In this document: piece after piece, positions 25,313-34,105 of the stretch
How the letters are laid out: each line of letters begins with the position of its first letter
How positions within the stretch are numbered: the first letter of the stretch is position 1
Assembly: GCA_014584295.1 (NCBI GenBank)
Contig: JACTNC010000051.1
Span: forward strand, 62,001 to 126,000
Direction of reading: 5' to 3'
Origin: Verrucomicrobiota bacterium
GTDB lineage: Bacteria; Verrucomicrobiota; Verrucomicrobiia; Opitutales; Opitutaceae
Length of the DNA stretch: 64,000 bases
Notes under the pieces: generated by a model
The model's database searches: none
Seen by the model: only the letters and a program-made list of their open reading frames with translations
What the model was told of the DNA's origin: nothing
Program-made: the position numbers and the translations under genes

Positions 25313-27274
25313 ATGAGCGCTTGCTCGCAACAAACTCTTGATTGCGACTTGCTCGTTGCTGGCGGCGGTCTGGCGGGTGTGGTGTGTGCCTTGGCAGCAG
25401 CGCGGCTCGGCGTGCGTGTCATCCTATGTCAGGATCGTGCAGTGTTGGGAGGCAACGCATCGAGTGAGGTGCGTATGCACGTTGTCGGGGCAACGGGCCT
25501 GAAGGGCGGGTATGCGCTTGAGACGGAACTGCGCGAGGGTGGAATAGTGGAGGAAATCCGCCTCGATCTTGCGGTGCACAATCCACAGCGCTCAGCGGCA
25601 ATGATGGATCTGATGCTCTATGACAAATGCCGACGTGAACCTAATCTCACGCTGATGATGAATACCACTGTTGACGGAGCCGAGGTGGTCGATGGTCTGG
25701 TGCGCTCGGCAACAGCGACTCGAGCTTCTACAGAGGATCATTTTCGCATCACCGCCCGCATTTTTGCCGATTGTACCGGCGACGGGCGACTTGGACTTGA
25801 AGCGGGCGCGCCTTTCCGGTTTGGCCGTGAGGACCGAGCGGAGTTCGGGGAGCAGTTGGCGATGGAAAAAGCCGACACGAAAACGCTTGGGTCTACCATT
25901 CTCTTTCAGGCACGTCGTCACGAGCGACCGATGCCATTCATCGCGCCTCCATGGGTGCGAAAATTCCGGTCGGATGACTTCAAGCTCCGCCCTTTTGGTT
26001 GCGCTGGCTCCGACCTGGGCCTCGAGTATGGCTACTGGTGGGCAGAGTGGGGTGGCTGTCTCAATACTATAAAAGACAATGAGAGAATCCGTGATGAGTT
26101 GCTCGCCATCACACTCGGTGTTTGGAATCACATCAAGAACGAGTCGGGTTTGGATGTAGGCTGTTGGGCACTTGAATGGATCGGCTTTCTCCCAGGCAAA
26201 CGCGAGAGCCGACGCTTCACTGGATTGCACGTTCTAACAGAGCGGGATGTCATCGAGTCCCCGACTTTCCCTGACGCAATCGCCTATGGTGGCTGGCCTA
26301 TAGACACGCACCCTCCCGAAGGTGTCGATGTCCCCGATCTCGCACCGTGCGAGCAGCATCACCTGCCATACCTCTATGACATTCCGTTGCGCTCATGCAT
26401 TTCGGAGGGACCTGCCAACCTGATGTTTGCTGGCCGTAACATCTCGGCAACACATATCGCCTTTGCATCAACGCGTGTCATGGCCACGTGTGCTGTCATC
26501 GGCCAAGGGGTTGGCACTGCGGCAGCACATGCGATTCGCGCTGGATTGACCCCGAGAGCGCTTGTCGCTCGACCAGACTTGCTGAGAATCGTTCAACAGC
26601 GTCTCCTCCGCGACGACTGTTATCTTATCGGAGTGCTAAACGCGGATGCCGATGATCTCGTGCGCAGAGCGGATCTTATTACTGCTTCGAGTCATCAGTC
26701 GGGAGCTGAACCTGGTCAGATACGTAGCGGTCAGACACGTGCAGTGCATGGCAGACCGCTCGTGTCATCCGCTCCAGCCGATGGCAGATCCCCGGCTCAT
26801 GTGCTTTCAGATGGCATAGAGGGAACGCGTGCGCATGTAACCTGCGCCCCTCCAGGTCGTGCGCATCCAGGGCTTCACCGCTGGATGAGCGATCCGAGCC
26901 ATGGGTTTCCGGCGTGGCTGGAGATTCGTTGGAACAGGCCTGTTTCCATGCAACAGGTGCAGATTGTGTTTGATACCGGACAACACCGACATCTCACCCT
27001 ATCCCAGGCTGACGGATATACGGCATCAATGCAATGGGGGCGGCCACAGGCCGAAACCGTGCGTGAATACAGTCTATTTTGGCTTGATGGCACTGTATGG
27101 TGTGAATGCCTGAACGAGACCGCCAATTACCAACGTCTGCGCAGGCATGATCTTCCGCTGCCGATCAGTACAACTGGTCTAAGAATCGAGGTGTATGCAA
27201 CGAACGGATTGGATCATGCTCGCATCTTCGAAGTTCGCGCCTATTCCGCTGCGACGACAGGGGAACGGAAATGA
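25313..27274 (+). CDS. FAD-dependent oxidoreductase (FAD_oxidored family) with C-terminal beta domain
   Basis: A 653-residue protein. The FAD-binding Rossmann fold is at the start (LLVAGGGLAGVVCALAAARLG), followed by the family-typical LGGNASSEVRMHV, an FAD-contact segment ADCTGDGRLGLEAGAPFR, and later FAGRNISATHIAFASTRVM with GQGVGTAAAHA. This is the PF12831-type family, frequent in carbohydrate-degrading clusters of Verrucomicrobiota, Planctomycetes and Bacteroidetes, with mostly unknown substrates. From about residue 490 a separate beta-rich domain follows, with a discoidin-like look (AWLEIRWNRPVSMQQVQIVFD ... GLRIEVYAT). No signal peptide is visible, so it is probably cytoplasmic. The stop overlaps the permease start (ATGA). 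Confidence 0.8.
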   Translation: MSACSQQTLDCDLLVAGGGLAGVVCALAAARLGVRVILCQDRAVLGGNASSEVRMHVVGATGLKGGYALETELREGGIVEEIRLDLAVHNPQRSAAMMDLMLYDKCRREPNLTLMMNTTVDGAEVVDGLVRSATATRASTEDHFRITARIFADCTGDGRLGLEAGAPFRFGREDRAEFGEQLAMEKADTKTLGSTILFQARRHERPMPFIAPPWVRKFRSDDFKLRPFGCAGSDLGLEYGYWWAEWGGCLNTIKDNERIRDELLAITLGVWNHIKNESGLDVGCWALEWIGFLPGKRESRRFTGLHVLTERDVIESPTFPDAIAYGGWPIDTHPPEGVDVPDLAPCEQHHLPYLYDIPLRSCISEGPANLMFAGRNISATHIAFASTRVMATCAVIGQGVGTAAAHAIRAGLTPRALVARPDLLRIVQQRLLRDDCYLIGVLNADADDLVRRADLITASSHQSGAEPGQIRSGQTRAVHGRPLVSSAPADGRSPAHVLSDGIEGTRAHVTCAPPGRAHPGLHRWMSDPSHGFPAWLEIRWNRPVSMQQVQIVFDTGQHRHLTLSQADGYTASMQWGRPQAETVREYSLFWLDGTVWCECLNETANYQRLRRHDLPLPISTTGLRIEVYATNGLDHARIFEVRAYSAATTGERK

Positions 27275-28578
27275 AGGTCTCCTTGATTGCCCCAATGGCC
27301 TGTGCTGAAACAGGGCCATTTTATCGACAGCCTCGCTGGCAGATGGTGGCCTTTCTCTCTGTGGCCTCAGGAGTGAATTATGCCGACCGCATGGCCTTGC
27401 CATCCATCTTGCCTGCCTTACGCGCAGAGCTTGGCCTTTCAGATGTGGCGTTGGGGATGCTGAGTTCCGTTTTTCTTTGGGCATATGCTCTCGGTTCTCC
27501 CGTTGCCGGCAGCTTGGCGGACAAAGTTTCTCGCACTCGTGTGGTTGTATGGAGTCTCGTTGCATGGAGTATGGTTACGGCGCTTATGAGCATGGCGGGC
27601 CGATTCGAAACGCTCTTGGTGCTGCGTGGAGCCATGGGCGCGTTCGAATGCCTCTTTCTCCCGGCTGCTTTTGCGCTCATTGCCCAGCACCACACATTGG
27701 CAACACGTGCACGTGCGATGAGTTTGATTTCAATTGGCGTAAACGGAGGGATTGTAATCGGTGGATCGGCAGCAGGCTTTCTGGCAGAACACTGGGGCTG
27801 GCGAATCGCGTTCGTTACATTCGGAGCATCCGGGCTGATCCTTGCGCTCGGGAGCGGACGATTTCTGCCCAAGGGAATTGGGGTGGATGCAGAAGTGAAG
27901 TGGAGCGATGCGATGCGCCCCTCGTTGCTGTCAACGCTTCGCTATCTTGCCGGGGTGCGCTCCTATTACGCCATTCTCTTTGAATCAATGATGTCGGGTA
28001 TGGGTATGTGGATTTTCTTCAGTTGGCTGCCGCTATTTTTCCGCGATTCGTTTGGTCTCTCCCTGGCGCAGGCAGGGTTTGCCGGGACTTTCATGCTGCA
28101 GGTTAGCGTACTGATCGGTATCGCAATTGGCGGTTGGATTTCCGACCGGCTCGCAATACACGGACCGGAGCGTCGCCTGCTGGCCTACGGAGGATGCTAT
28201 CTCATCGCTGCGCCATCGCTTCTTCTATTCCTGACCGATTCAAGCTTTGCTAGCATTGTGATAGCGATCTCTTGGTTCTCTTTGTTTCGGGGTATCGGCC
28301 AAGCGAATCACAATCCCATACTTTGCGAGATTGTTCCCGAACATATGCGATCGTCGGCGATTGGTCTTATGAATGCCTGTTTGACCGGCGCAGGTGGCTG
28401 CGGCGTGTTGCTGGCCGGCTTGCTTAAGGGTGCGTTCGGCCTGCAAGCGATCTTTGCCTGCGTAGCTGGACTCTTTTCGTTTGCGGGGATAACCTTGCTG
28501 CTTGCCTACCGCTTCACTACTAGAGAGGACGTTCGCCGGGCGCGGCGAGCTGAGGCCGAAAGATCTTCTGCGGTGTAA
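27271..28578 (+). CDS. MFS permease of the anion:cation symporter type
   Basis: A 435-residue, twelve-helix major facilitator. NYADRMALPSILPALRAELG, GMLSSVFLWAYALGSPVAG and SLADKVSRTRVVVW match the start of the ACS subfamily (hexuronate, galactonate, glucarate and tartrate transporters), including the 'NYxDR' motif in helix 1 and the D-K-x-x-R-T loop between helices 2 and 3. It should move an organic acid, probably a sugar acid released in the periplasm, across the inner membrane with protons. Its 4-base overlap with the oxidoreductase gene and its place at the end of the plus-strand operon fit a shared pathway. It converges on the kelch gene. Confidence 0.82.
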   Translation: MKVSLIAPMACAETGPFYRQPRWQMVAFLSVASGVNYADRMALPSILPALRAELGLSDVALGMLSSVFLWAYALGSPVAGSLADKVSRTRVVVWSLVAWSMVTALMSMAGRFETLLVLRGAMGAFECLFLPAAFALIAQHHTLATRARAMSLISIGVNGGIVIGGSAAGFLAEHWGWRIAFVTFGASGLILALGSGRFLPKGIGVDAEVKWSDAMRPSLLSTLRYLAGVRSYYAILFESMMSGMGMWIFFSWLPLFFRDSFGLSLAQAGFAGTFMLQVSVLIGIAIGGWISDRLAIHGPERRLLAYGGCYLIAAPSLLLFLTDSSFASIVIAISWFSLFRGIGQANHNPILCEIVPEHMRSSAIGLMNACLTGAGGCGVLLAGLLKGAFGLQAIFACVAGLFSFAGITLLLAYRFTTREDVRRARRAEAERSSAV

Positions 28579-28607
28579 TGGGTGCGCCTAACGCGATTCA
28601 TGCGGGT

Positions 28608-29645
28608 TTATTGGTGTAGAGCGGCATGGCGCAATAACCCGGATACAGTGGCGCGAAAAACCCGGTCGGAACGATGGCGCGGTGAATCTTCGCCACCGAG
28701 TACATAGACTTCGTTTTCAAGTCGCACCAAACCGGCCAGCATCACACCGATTGGCAGATCAGGAACGATATGGTAAGTATCTCGTATCGTATCGTAAACG
28801 AAGCATGAGGAGATAACTCGCGGGCCCCCGGGCATATCGCGATGACCTCCTGCGAGCAGAATGTATCTTTCATCGAGAGCAAGGGCGCCGACGCCTCGGG
28901 CAGAGCAGGGTGCAGATGTAAGTGCACGCCATATGTGTGCCGTGGGATTGTAGCTCCATGCCTCTTTGACATTGATTAACCTGCGTTGATTTGCGTCCCA
29001 CCGACCGCCAGTGAAGGCCCAAACGTGGCCCCCTGCCGCGGCAAGTGCGACATGAATGCAAGGTCCGCCAGGAAATTTTGAAAGGGATATGATTGACTTT
29101 GATGCGAGGTCGATTGCTTGAAATTGCGCAGTCGCTCGCGCGACGGTGCTCAGGTCCGGTGTTCCCCCAAGGATGTAGAGCCTGTTGTCCAGAAGGGCGC
29201 TTCCTGCGTAAGCAACGGGATGCGGCAGGATGATTTCATTTGTTGTTTGGTCTGCGCGGTCCGAGCGAGTGCTATTCCCGTCGCTCCCCCCCCAAGCAAC
29301 CAATCGCGCTTGCCATGCGGCGAACGGGCCGAAGGCAAAGGGACGTGCCCAGGACGGCTGATCTTCCCAATGGTTTGTGCGAGGATTGTAGACTGCGACA
29401 GTCGCCAAAGTGACTTTGGACTTGCCGATCCATTGAGTTCCCCCTGCGACCATGACATTGGTACCGATGGTACCAACAGCGAAACCGGCGAGACCAATCG
29501 GAAGTGGGGCGACCGATTCCCACGTTTCCTCTGCTCGGGAAAAGGAGACTCCGAGAGAGCAACACAGGAAGAGCCAAACTGACATGACAACGGACTGACA
29601 GGTCGAGTTGCAAAGAGCACTTTGGCGCCCGAGGTTGAATTCCAT
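28608..29645 (-). CDS. Secreted kelch-repeat protein (NanM-like)
   Basis: A beta-propeller protein of about 345 residues. A signal peptide (VVMSVWLFLCCSLGVSFSRA) is followed by kelch blades with the repeated Gly-Gly and Tyr/Trp pattern: TIGTNVMVAGGTQW, VAVYNPRTNHWED, ALLDNRLYILGGTPD, HVWAFTGGRWD, WSYNPTAHIWRAL, YILLAGGHRDMPGG, FVYDTIRDTYHIV and NEVYVLGGED. Such six-bladed kelch proteins in the periplasm include N-acetylneuraminate mutarotase (NanM). Here the same role for a related sugar is possible but unproven. The start is uncertain: ATG at 29645 gives a good signal peptide; 29735 and 29585 are alternatives. It lies downstream of the lyase gene on the minus strand, so the two probably form an operon. 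Confidence 0.7.
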   Translation of the reverse strand: MEFNLGRQSALCNSTCQSVVMSVWLFLCCSLGVSFSRAEETWESVAPLPIGLAGFAVGTIGTNVMVAGGTQWIGKSKVTLATVAVYNPRTNHWEDQPSWARPFAFGPFAAWQARLVAWGGSDGNSTRSDRADQTTNEIILPHPVAYAGSALLDNRLYILGGTPDLSTVARATAQFQAIDLASKSIISLSKFPGGPCIHVALAAAGGHVWAFTGGRWDANQRRLINVKEAWSYNPTAHIWRALTSAPCSARGVGALALDERYILLAGGHRDMPGGPRVISSCFVYDTIRDTYHIVPDLPIGVMLAGLVRLENEVYVLGGEDSPRHRSDRVFRATVSGLLRHAALHQ

Positions 29646-29802
29646 TGTCTTGATGGCACGCTGCAGCCCGAAGAATTCATTCGGACCATGCCAGGCATCG
29701 GCAGCTACAAGCTGGCTGGAGGATGCGTTTGACATTGTTTATCGTCGAGCCGTTATCACCATTGGTCGGTGCGCAGGCATTGTGTTGGCGAGGTAAGGGG
29801 GG

Positions 29803-30717
29803 TTATTGCATCTTTGCGGGTGACCACCCAGCGGGAAGTCCTGCTTGAAATCGGGAGAATGCACTGTCGTCCGGATAGGAGTATGGCGGCAACAGACGGA
29901 GAGGGAAGTCGGAGAATTCCGCTTTCAGCAGCAGTTTGTCGTAGGCACCGTCGATGTGGGTCACTGTCGGATCGATTGCAGACTTGAGCGCGCGGTGGAC
30001 TGCGCGAAACTCTTCCGCAAGGACTGCGAGTTGTGGACCGCGAGCGTCATGATAGGCAATACCCTTGCGGTGGTTGCTGGCAGAGAGCGCGGCGAGCAGG
30101 CCGCACTCATGGGTGTCTCGCATCGCGGCATAGCCAAATTCAGTGAAGAAACACTGTAAGGTCGGCGCCTTTGTCAGAATGTCCGAGAACGCTTGGGTGT
30201 TTTCGCCACCCATTTTGACTGCAACAAGGTTGGGGTGTGCGTGAGCGAGCCGCGCATAAGCATTGCCATCCAACAAACGTTTTGAACGCGCAAGGTTGTA
30301 GTGGAGAAAATGGCAGTCAGGAAAGCGCCCGCAGGTCTCGGCAAAGAAACGGTCGGTCTCAAGGTCCGTCAGAGCACCCCAACTCGGGAGCGAAAGCTGG
30401 AAGCTACGGAAATCCATTTCACGCCCAAGTGCGATTCGCTCGACAATGGTACCGAGCGACAGGCTAATGATTCCGATCATCGGTTCGGCTGCTGCTGGAA
30501 GCGTTTCGCGGAAAGTGCGCAGGATCGCTTTATACTGGCGGTCAGTAACCGCGTAGCCTTCGCCGGCGGTGCCGAAAAGATAGACATGTGGGGTGAAGTC
30601 TTTCACAAGCCTTACGACCACCCGACTAAAAAGTGAGTCATCGAATTCATCGCGCTCCGTCCATGGGATTGGACATGTCGCTAAGATGACAGGAGGGTAA
30701 CGCTTGGAGACATTCAT
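29803..30717 (-). CDS. DHDPS/N-acetylneuraminate-lyase family aldolase
   Basis: A 304-residue class I aldolase of the DapA/NanA/KDG-aldolase family. The features in order are a substrate loop at LFGTAGEGYAVTDRQY (usual 'G-T-T/A-G-E'), the catalytic Tyr in HFLHYNLARSK, the Schiff-base Lys in NLVAVKMGGEN, and a late Gly/Asn-rich segment. The family cleaves or condenses pyruvate with aldehydes, including Neu5Ac, 2-keto-3-deoxygluconate and 5-keto-4-deoxyglucarate. The C-terminal 60 residues are divergent, so the substrate is uncertain. The ATG at 30717 is preferred (MNVSKRYPP); an in-frame ATG at 30732 would start directly against the operator at 30733-30746. It is transcribed away from the regulator gene, with the kelch gene downstream. 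Confidence 0.8.
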   Translation of the reverse strand: MNVSKRYPPVILATCPIPWTERDEFDDSLFSRVVVRLVKDFTPHVYLFGTAGEGYAVTDRQYKAILRTFRETLPAAAEPMIGIISLSLGTIVERIALGREMDFRSFQLSLPSWGALTDLETDRFFAETCGRFPDCHFLHYNLARSKRLLDGNAYARLAHAHPNLVAVKMGGENTQAFSDILTKAPTLQCFFTEFGYAAMRDTHECGLLAALSASNHRKGIAYHDARGPQLAVLAEEFRAVHRALKSAIDPTVTHIDGAYDKLLLKAEFSDFPLRLLPPYSYPDDSAFSRFQAGLPAGWSPAKMQ

Positions 30718-30732
30718 AAACAGGACATACAT

Positions 30733-30746
30733 CTGTTGCGTAACAA
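30733..30746. promoter_or_regulatory. Island operator copy 3 in the divergent control region
   Basis: CTGTTGCGTAACAA keeps 13 of 14 bases of TTGTTGCGTAACAA. It sits between the lyase gene (minus strand) and the regulator gene (start 30793), where one bound regulator could control both directions. It matches the two copies before the TonB-receptor gene. Confidence 0.65.
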
Positions 30747-30792
30747 AATTATCTCGCCAATCGAAGGTAACTACTGAACCACTAGTGAAACA

Positions 30793-31908
30793 ATGCCAAA
30801 CTCCAAGTCCTCTGTTACATCACCATTAGGTAGTCTGCCCGCAGGTGTGGGGGTGGTCGGGCTCGAGGCTGCATTGCGGCAGATTGCCACGCGTAAGACC
30901 TGGGATGTGCAGCAGCCGTTGCCGACCACGCGCGAACTCGGAATTCGTTACGGTATTTCCAATGCAAGCTCCTGCCGCCTCTTGAAACGATTGAACGATG
31001 AGGATGTGCTCTGGCGGCGGGAAAACGGTCGTTATTATTTGGCAGAGGGCCGAGATCTTTTTGAGCGCCGGAAGCCGTATGCCTGTTTGCTTCGGAAGCT
31101 GCAAAACTGGAGTCGCATCTATCAAGGAATCATGAGCGGATTCAGCCAAGCGTTTGGCCGCAACCGGGCTGGAATGCTATTCGTGCATAATGAGGCACTC
31201 GTTCGCCATGCCGATACGGCGCATCCTCCATTGCATGCGGGGCCACCGGCGCAACGCGAGGCGTTGACAGAGTTTTTCCGCGACACCAAGGACCAGGTGG
31301 GTGGCATCCTTCTCGACGATATATGGCTCGATGAGGTCTTGGAGGATTTTGCTGATCAGCTAGGCAATGCAGTGATCGTCTGTCGGCCAACACGATTGCG
31401 GGGGTTGGCGAGCGTTGCAGTTGATTTTCATATGAGCGCTATCTTGGCTGTTGGGCATCTTTTTGCCCGTGGCTATGAGCAGATCTACATTGCGGTGCCA
31501 TTTCAGGGGGCCGCCCCCGTCGACCTCATGTGCGCTGCTGCACAACGGGCAGCTGTAACGCTCGGCCGGGCGATTGATGAACAGAATATCTGTCTCGTGG
31601 CTACTCCGGAAGAAAGAACGGTTTTCATCAACCGCCTAAAGGTGGCACGTTGCCGAGTGGGGGTATTTTGTCCTGAAGATAACGTGGCTCTGATATTGCG
31701 ACGTAGTCTCCGTGAGGGAGGTATCGCATGTCCAGAAGTGGTTGGCATAATCTCAGGTATGGGCACCGATATCGTATCCGACCAGAATATGACTACGCTG
31801 AAGATTGACTTCGAAAGCATCGGACGCGAAGCGGGCGAAATTCTTGCAGAAGGCACGCATCGAACTACGACGCTTCCTGCTGCGTTAGTAATTGGGCAAA
31901 CAACCTGA
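30793..31908 (+). CDS. GntR-type DNA-binding / LacI-type effector-binding regulator
   Basis: A 371-residue transcription factor. The N-terminal 75 residues form a GntR-like winged helix (PLPTTRELGIRYGISNASSC, then LLKRLNDEDVLWRRENGRYY). The rest reads as a LacI/periplasmic-binding-protein fold (YQGIMSGFSQAFGRN, GGILLDDIWLDEVL, VAVDFHMSAILAVGHLFARG, GIACPEVVGIISGMGTDIV, TTLKIDFESIGREAGEILAEG). The architecture matches AraR-type sugar regulators. It probably binds a pathway intermediate and represses the island through the three TTGTTGCGTAACAA-like sites, one of which lies about 50 bases upstream of its own start. It has lower G+C than the downstream ABC genes and marks the right edge of the island. 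Confidence 0.85.
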   Translation: MPNSKSSVTSPLGSLPAGVGVVGLEAALRQIATRKTWDVQQPLPTTRELGIRYGISNASSCRLLKRLNDEDVLWRRENGRYYLAEGRDLFERRKPYACLLRKLQNWSRIYQGIMSGFSQAFGRNRAGMLFVHNEALVRHADTAHPPLHAGPPAQREALTEFFRDTKDQVGGILLDDIWLDEVLEDFADQLGNAVIVCRPTRLRGLASVAVDFHMSAILAVGHLFARGYEQIYIAVPFQGAAPVDLMCAAAQRAAVTLGRAIDEQNICLVATPEERTVFINRLKVARCRVGVFCPEDNVALILRRSLREGGIACPEVVGIISGMGTDIVSDQNMTTLKIDFESIGREAGEILAEGTHRTTTLPAALVIGQTT

Positions 31909-32177
31909 GCCTTTTCGGTGTCGAATCCAGTCTTTCAATTTTCGAGCTATCCTTGGGTATATGGAAGGAGATGCTTGCATACGAAGCAACGGCTTAACAA
32001 ATCATACGAAATTTCCCTGCAAGTGTCCGTCTTTGAAATAGCGTGCCCCGATCCAGTTCAATCACACTAAAGCATATTTACTCAGATATCGACTTCTCTC
32101 GCGGCATGCCTGAGCGATTCAGGCAATTCTTTGTGTAACCTCATCAAGCCTTTCCGGGTATTGAGAGTTTCACATCC
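31909..32177. other. Gene-free junction between the island and the ABC operon
   Basis: This AT-rich stretch has no open frame of protein character. A hairpin TGCCTGA (32107-32113), GCGAT, TCAGGCA (32119-32125), followed by ATTCTTT, could end transcription from the regulator gene or form part of the ABC-operon leader. Nothing else was recognised. Confidence 0.4.
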
Positions 32178-33104
32178 ATGCCTCCGATCATCGAAACCCA
32201 GGGCCTGAGCAAGCGCTTCGGCGGGCAGCAGGCCTTGGATCGGATCGATCTTCGGATTGAGCCAGGAACGATCGGATTGCTCGGTCCCAATGGCGCCGGC
32301 AAATCGACGCTCATCCGCTGCCTCCTGCAGTTGGAGGCGAAAGATTCAGGGAGCGCCTCGCTGCTGGGGCAGGACATCGATGTGCATGGTCGTGAAGTGC
32401 GCAAACGCGTGGGGTATGCGCCTGAGCAGGACTGCCACATTCCCGGCATGGCGGGCTGCGAATACGTCACCTATTGCGCGCAATTGTCAGGCCTGCCCTT
32501 TGCCGCAGCCCGTCAGCGTGCGCATGAGATGCTGGATTTTGTCGGCATGGGACAGGAGCGGTATCGTCTCGTGGAGACCTATTCCACGGGCATGAAGCAG
32601 CGCATCAAGATTGCGCAGGCTATCGTGCATGATCCGGAGCTGGTTTTCCTCGACGAGCCCACGAACGGCCTGGATCCGGAAGGCCAGGCGCACATCCTCG
32701 ACTTGATCGGGCGCATCTGGAAGGAGTCGGGAATCAGCGTGGTTCTGTCGTCGCATCTCCTGCCCGATGTCGACCGCATCTGTGAACAGATCGTCATCGT
32801 TGCGCGCGGCAGGGTGGTGGTTCATGACCGCTTGCAGGAACTTAAGCGCCGCAGGAAACCCGTTGCAGAGCTTTCGGTTCAGGGCGGCGTCCCTGAATTG
32901 ATCGAGGCGTTTTCCCGGAACGGTTGGCCGAGCGAGCTGCTCAGCAACGGCCGCATCCGTGTTTCGCATGGGCAGGAATCGCTCAACCCCATGATTGCGT
33001 TCCTGAGTGAGAGACGGATCGCACCGATTGAAATCAAGGCCAGTCCGAACGCCCTGCAGGAATTTTTCCTTCAGGCGCTGCGCGATCAGGGGACGACGCC
33101 ATGA
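32178..33104 (+). CDS. ABC transporter ATPase (ABC-2 type), first copy
   Basis: A 308-residue nucleotide-binding subunit. Walker A is GPNGAGKSTLIR, the signature is YSTGMKQRIKIAQA (the variant typical of ABC-2 exporters), and Walker B is LVFLDEPTNGLDP, with the H-loop at LSSHLL. The C-terminal 90 residues form an accessory domain seen in ABC-2 drug/lipid exporters. It should power the permeases encoded at 33101 and 35019. It is the first of four overlapping genes; its stop overlaps the permease start by 4 bases. The substrate is unknown. The return to high G+C starts here. Confidence 0.88.
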   Translation: MPPIIETQGLSKRFGGQQALDRIDLRIEPGTIGLLGPNGAGKSTLIRCLLQLEAKDSGSASLLGQDIDVHGREVRKRVGYAPEQDCHIPGMAGCEYVTYCAQLSGLPFAAARQRAHEMLDFVGMGQERYRLVETYSTGMKQRIKIAQAIVHDPELVFLDEPTNGLDPEGQAHILDLIGRIWKESGISVVLSSHLLPDVDRICEQIVIVARGRVVVHDRLQELKRRRKPVAELSVQGGVPELIEAFSRNGWPSELLSNGRIRVSHGQESLNPMIAFLSERRIAPIEIKASPNALQEFFLQALRDQGTTP

Positions 33105-34105
33105 GCATTCGCGCACAGGACTACCAGCATTGGAAGGGGACCTCGACCTCCATCTGGCGGCGGAGATGGACGATCACGAGTTATGGGCTGAGGCTGTGCT
33201 GGCGCTCGAAACTGCTTCGGGGAATATTCGCGATCGCATGGGTGTGCGCGCTGGCTGTTGTCGCGTTTCATTTCCTGATCGGTCAGCTCCTCTCCACGGA
33301 CAGCACCTTGGCGTCGTTTGTCGCGAGCACGTTTGGACGCAAGGCCAAGGCCATCCTTGATGGCGTCACGGCTTGGATCCTGCTCTATCCGGAAATCACC
33401 GTCGACGGTCTTTTCCGCATAACCTTGTTCTCCGTGACGACCCTCTACGGGACGCTTTGCTGTCTGGCCGTGGCGCTGTTTGTGCCAAAGCTCATTTCCC
33501 AGGACCTGTCGAGTCGCGCGGTTCTGATCTACAACTCCAAGGCGTTGACCCGCACGGACTATCTCGCAGGAAAATTTGGTATCGTGTTTGTGCTGCTGGG
33601 AGGGATCATGATTGCGCCGCTGGCGTTCGTCTGGTTCGCATCGAATGTCCTGTCCCCCGACTGGTCCTTCTTCTGGCACGGATTTCCCGCGCTGCTGCGG
33701 GCGATGGCCGCTGGTGTCGTAACGGTGGTTTCCCTCAGCGCTTTTGCACTCGCAGTGTCTTCGTTGGTCAGAAAATCCGGAGCCGCGACCGCGCTATGGA
33801 TCGTCCTCTGGCTCGTGTCAGGATTCGTGGCAGAGGCGGCGAGCCACGTGTTCCCGTGGGGTCGCTGTCTCAGTCCGATCAATTGCCTGCGTGAAGTGAC
33901 CCGCGGGCTCTATGATCTCAAGGGCGTGCTGGAGAGCGCGAAGGGCTCTCTACCGTTTTTTGAATCGATGCTCAAGGCGCTTCCGGCAAAAACTGCGAGC
34001 GCCGTGGAGACCATGCCGGGGGGCTCATGGATGCCGATCCTGTTCCTCGCTGGATTCCTCGGAGTCTCGATCTTGGCGATCAACAAACGCATCTCCAACG
34101 AATGA
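33101..34105 (+). CDS. ABC-2 type permease, first copy
   Basis: A 334-residue inner-membrane protein. Six or so hydrophobic segments can be seen: about residues 43-65 (FAIAWVCALAVVAFHFLI), around 120-140, 165-190, 205-230, 235-255, and a final one at 308-326 (MPILFLAGFLGVSILAI). A cytosolic linker contains RAVLIYNSKALTRTDYLAGKF, the coupling-helix region typical of ABC-2 permeases. The membrane domain has no recognisable substrate signature. It overlaps both neighbours by 4 bases, so the operon is translationally coupled. Confidence 0.75.
   Translation: MSIRAQDYQHWKGTSTSIWRRRWTITSYGLRLCWRSKLLRGIFAIAWVCALAVVAFHFLIGQLLSTDSTLASFVASTFGRKAKAILDGVTAWILLYPEITVDGLFRITLFSVTTLYGTLCCLAVALFVPKLISQDLSSRAVLIYNSKALTRTDYLAGKFGIVFVLLGGIMIAPLAFVWFASNVLSPDWSFFWHGFPALLRAMAAGVVTVVSLSAFALAVSSLVRKSGAATALWIVLWLVSGFVAEAASHVFPWGRCLSPINCLREVTRGLYDLKGVLESAKGSLPFFESMLKALPAKTASAVETMPGGSWMPILFLAGFLGVSILAINKRISNE

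Noticed and set aside
20144..31908. Calling the island a standard sialic-acid (nan) operon
   Set aside because: There is no NanE or NanK, the sialidase-fold protein lacks a clear arginine triad, and an HpaI aldolase and FAD oxidoreductase are not part of known nan pathways.
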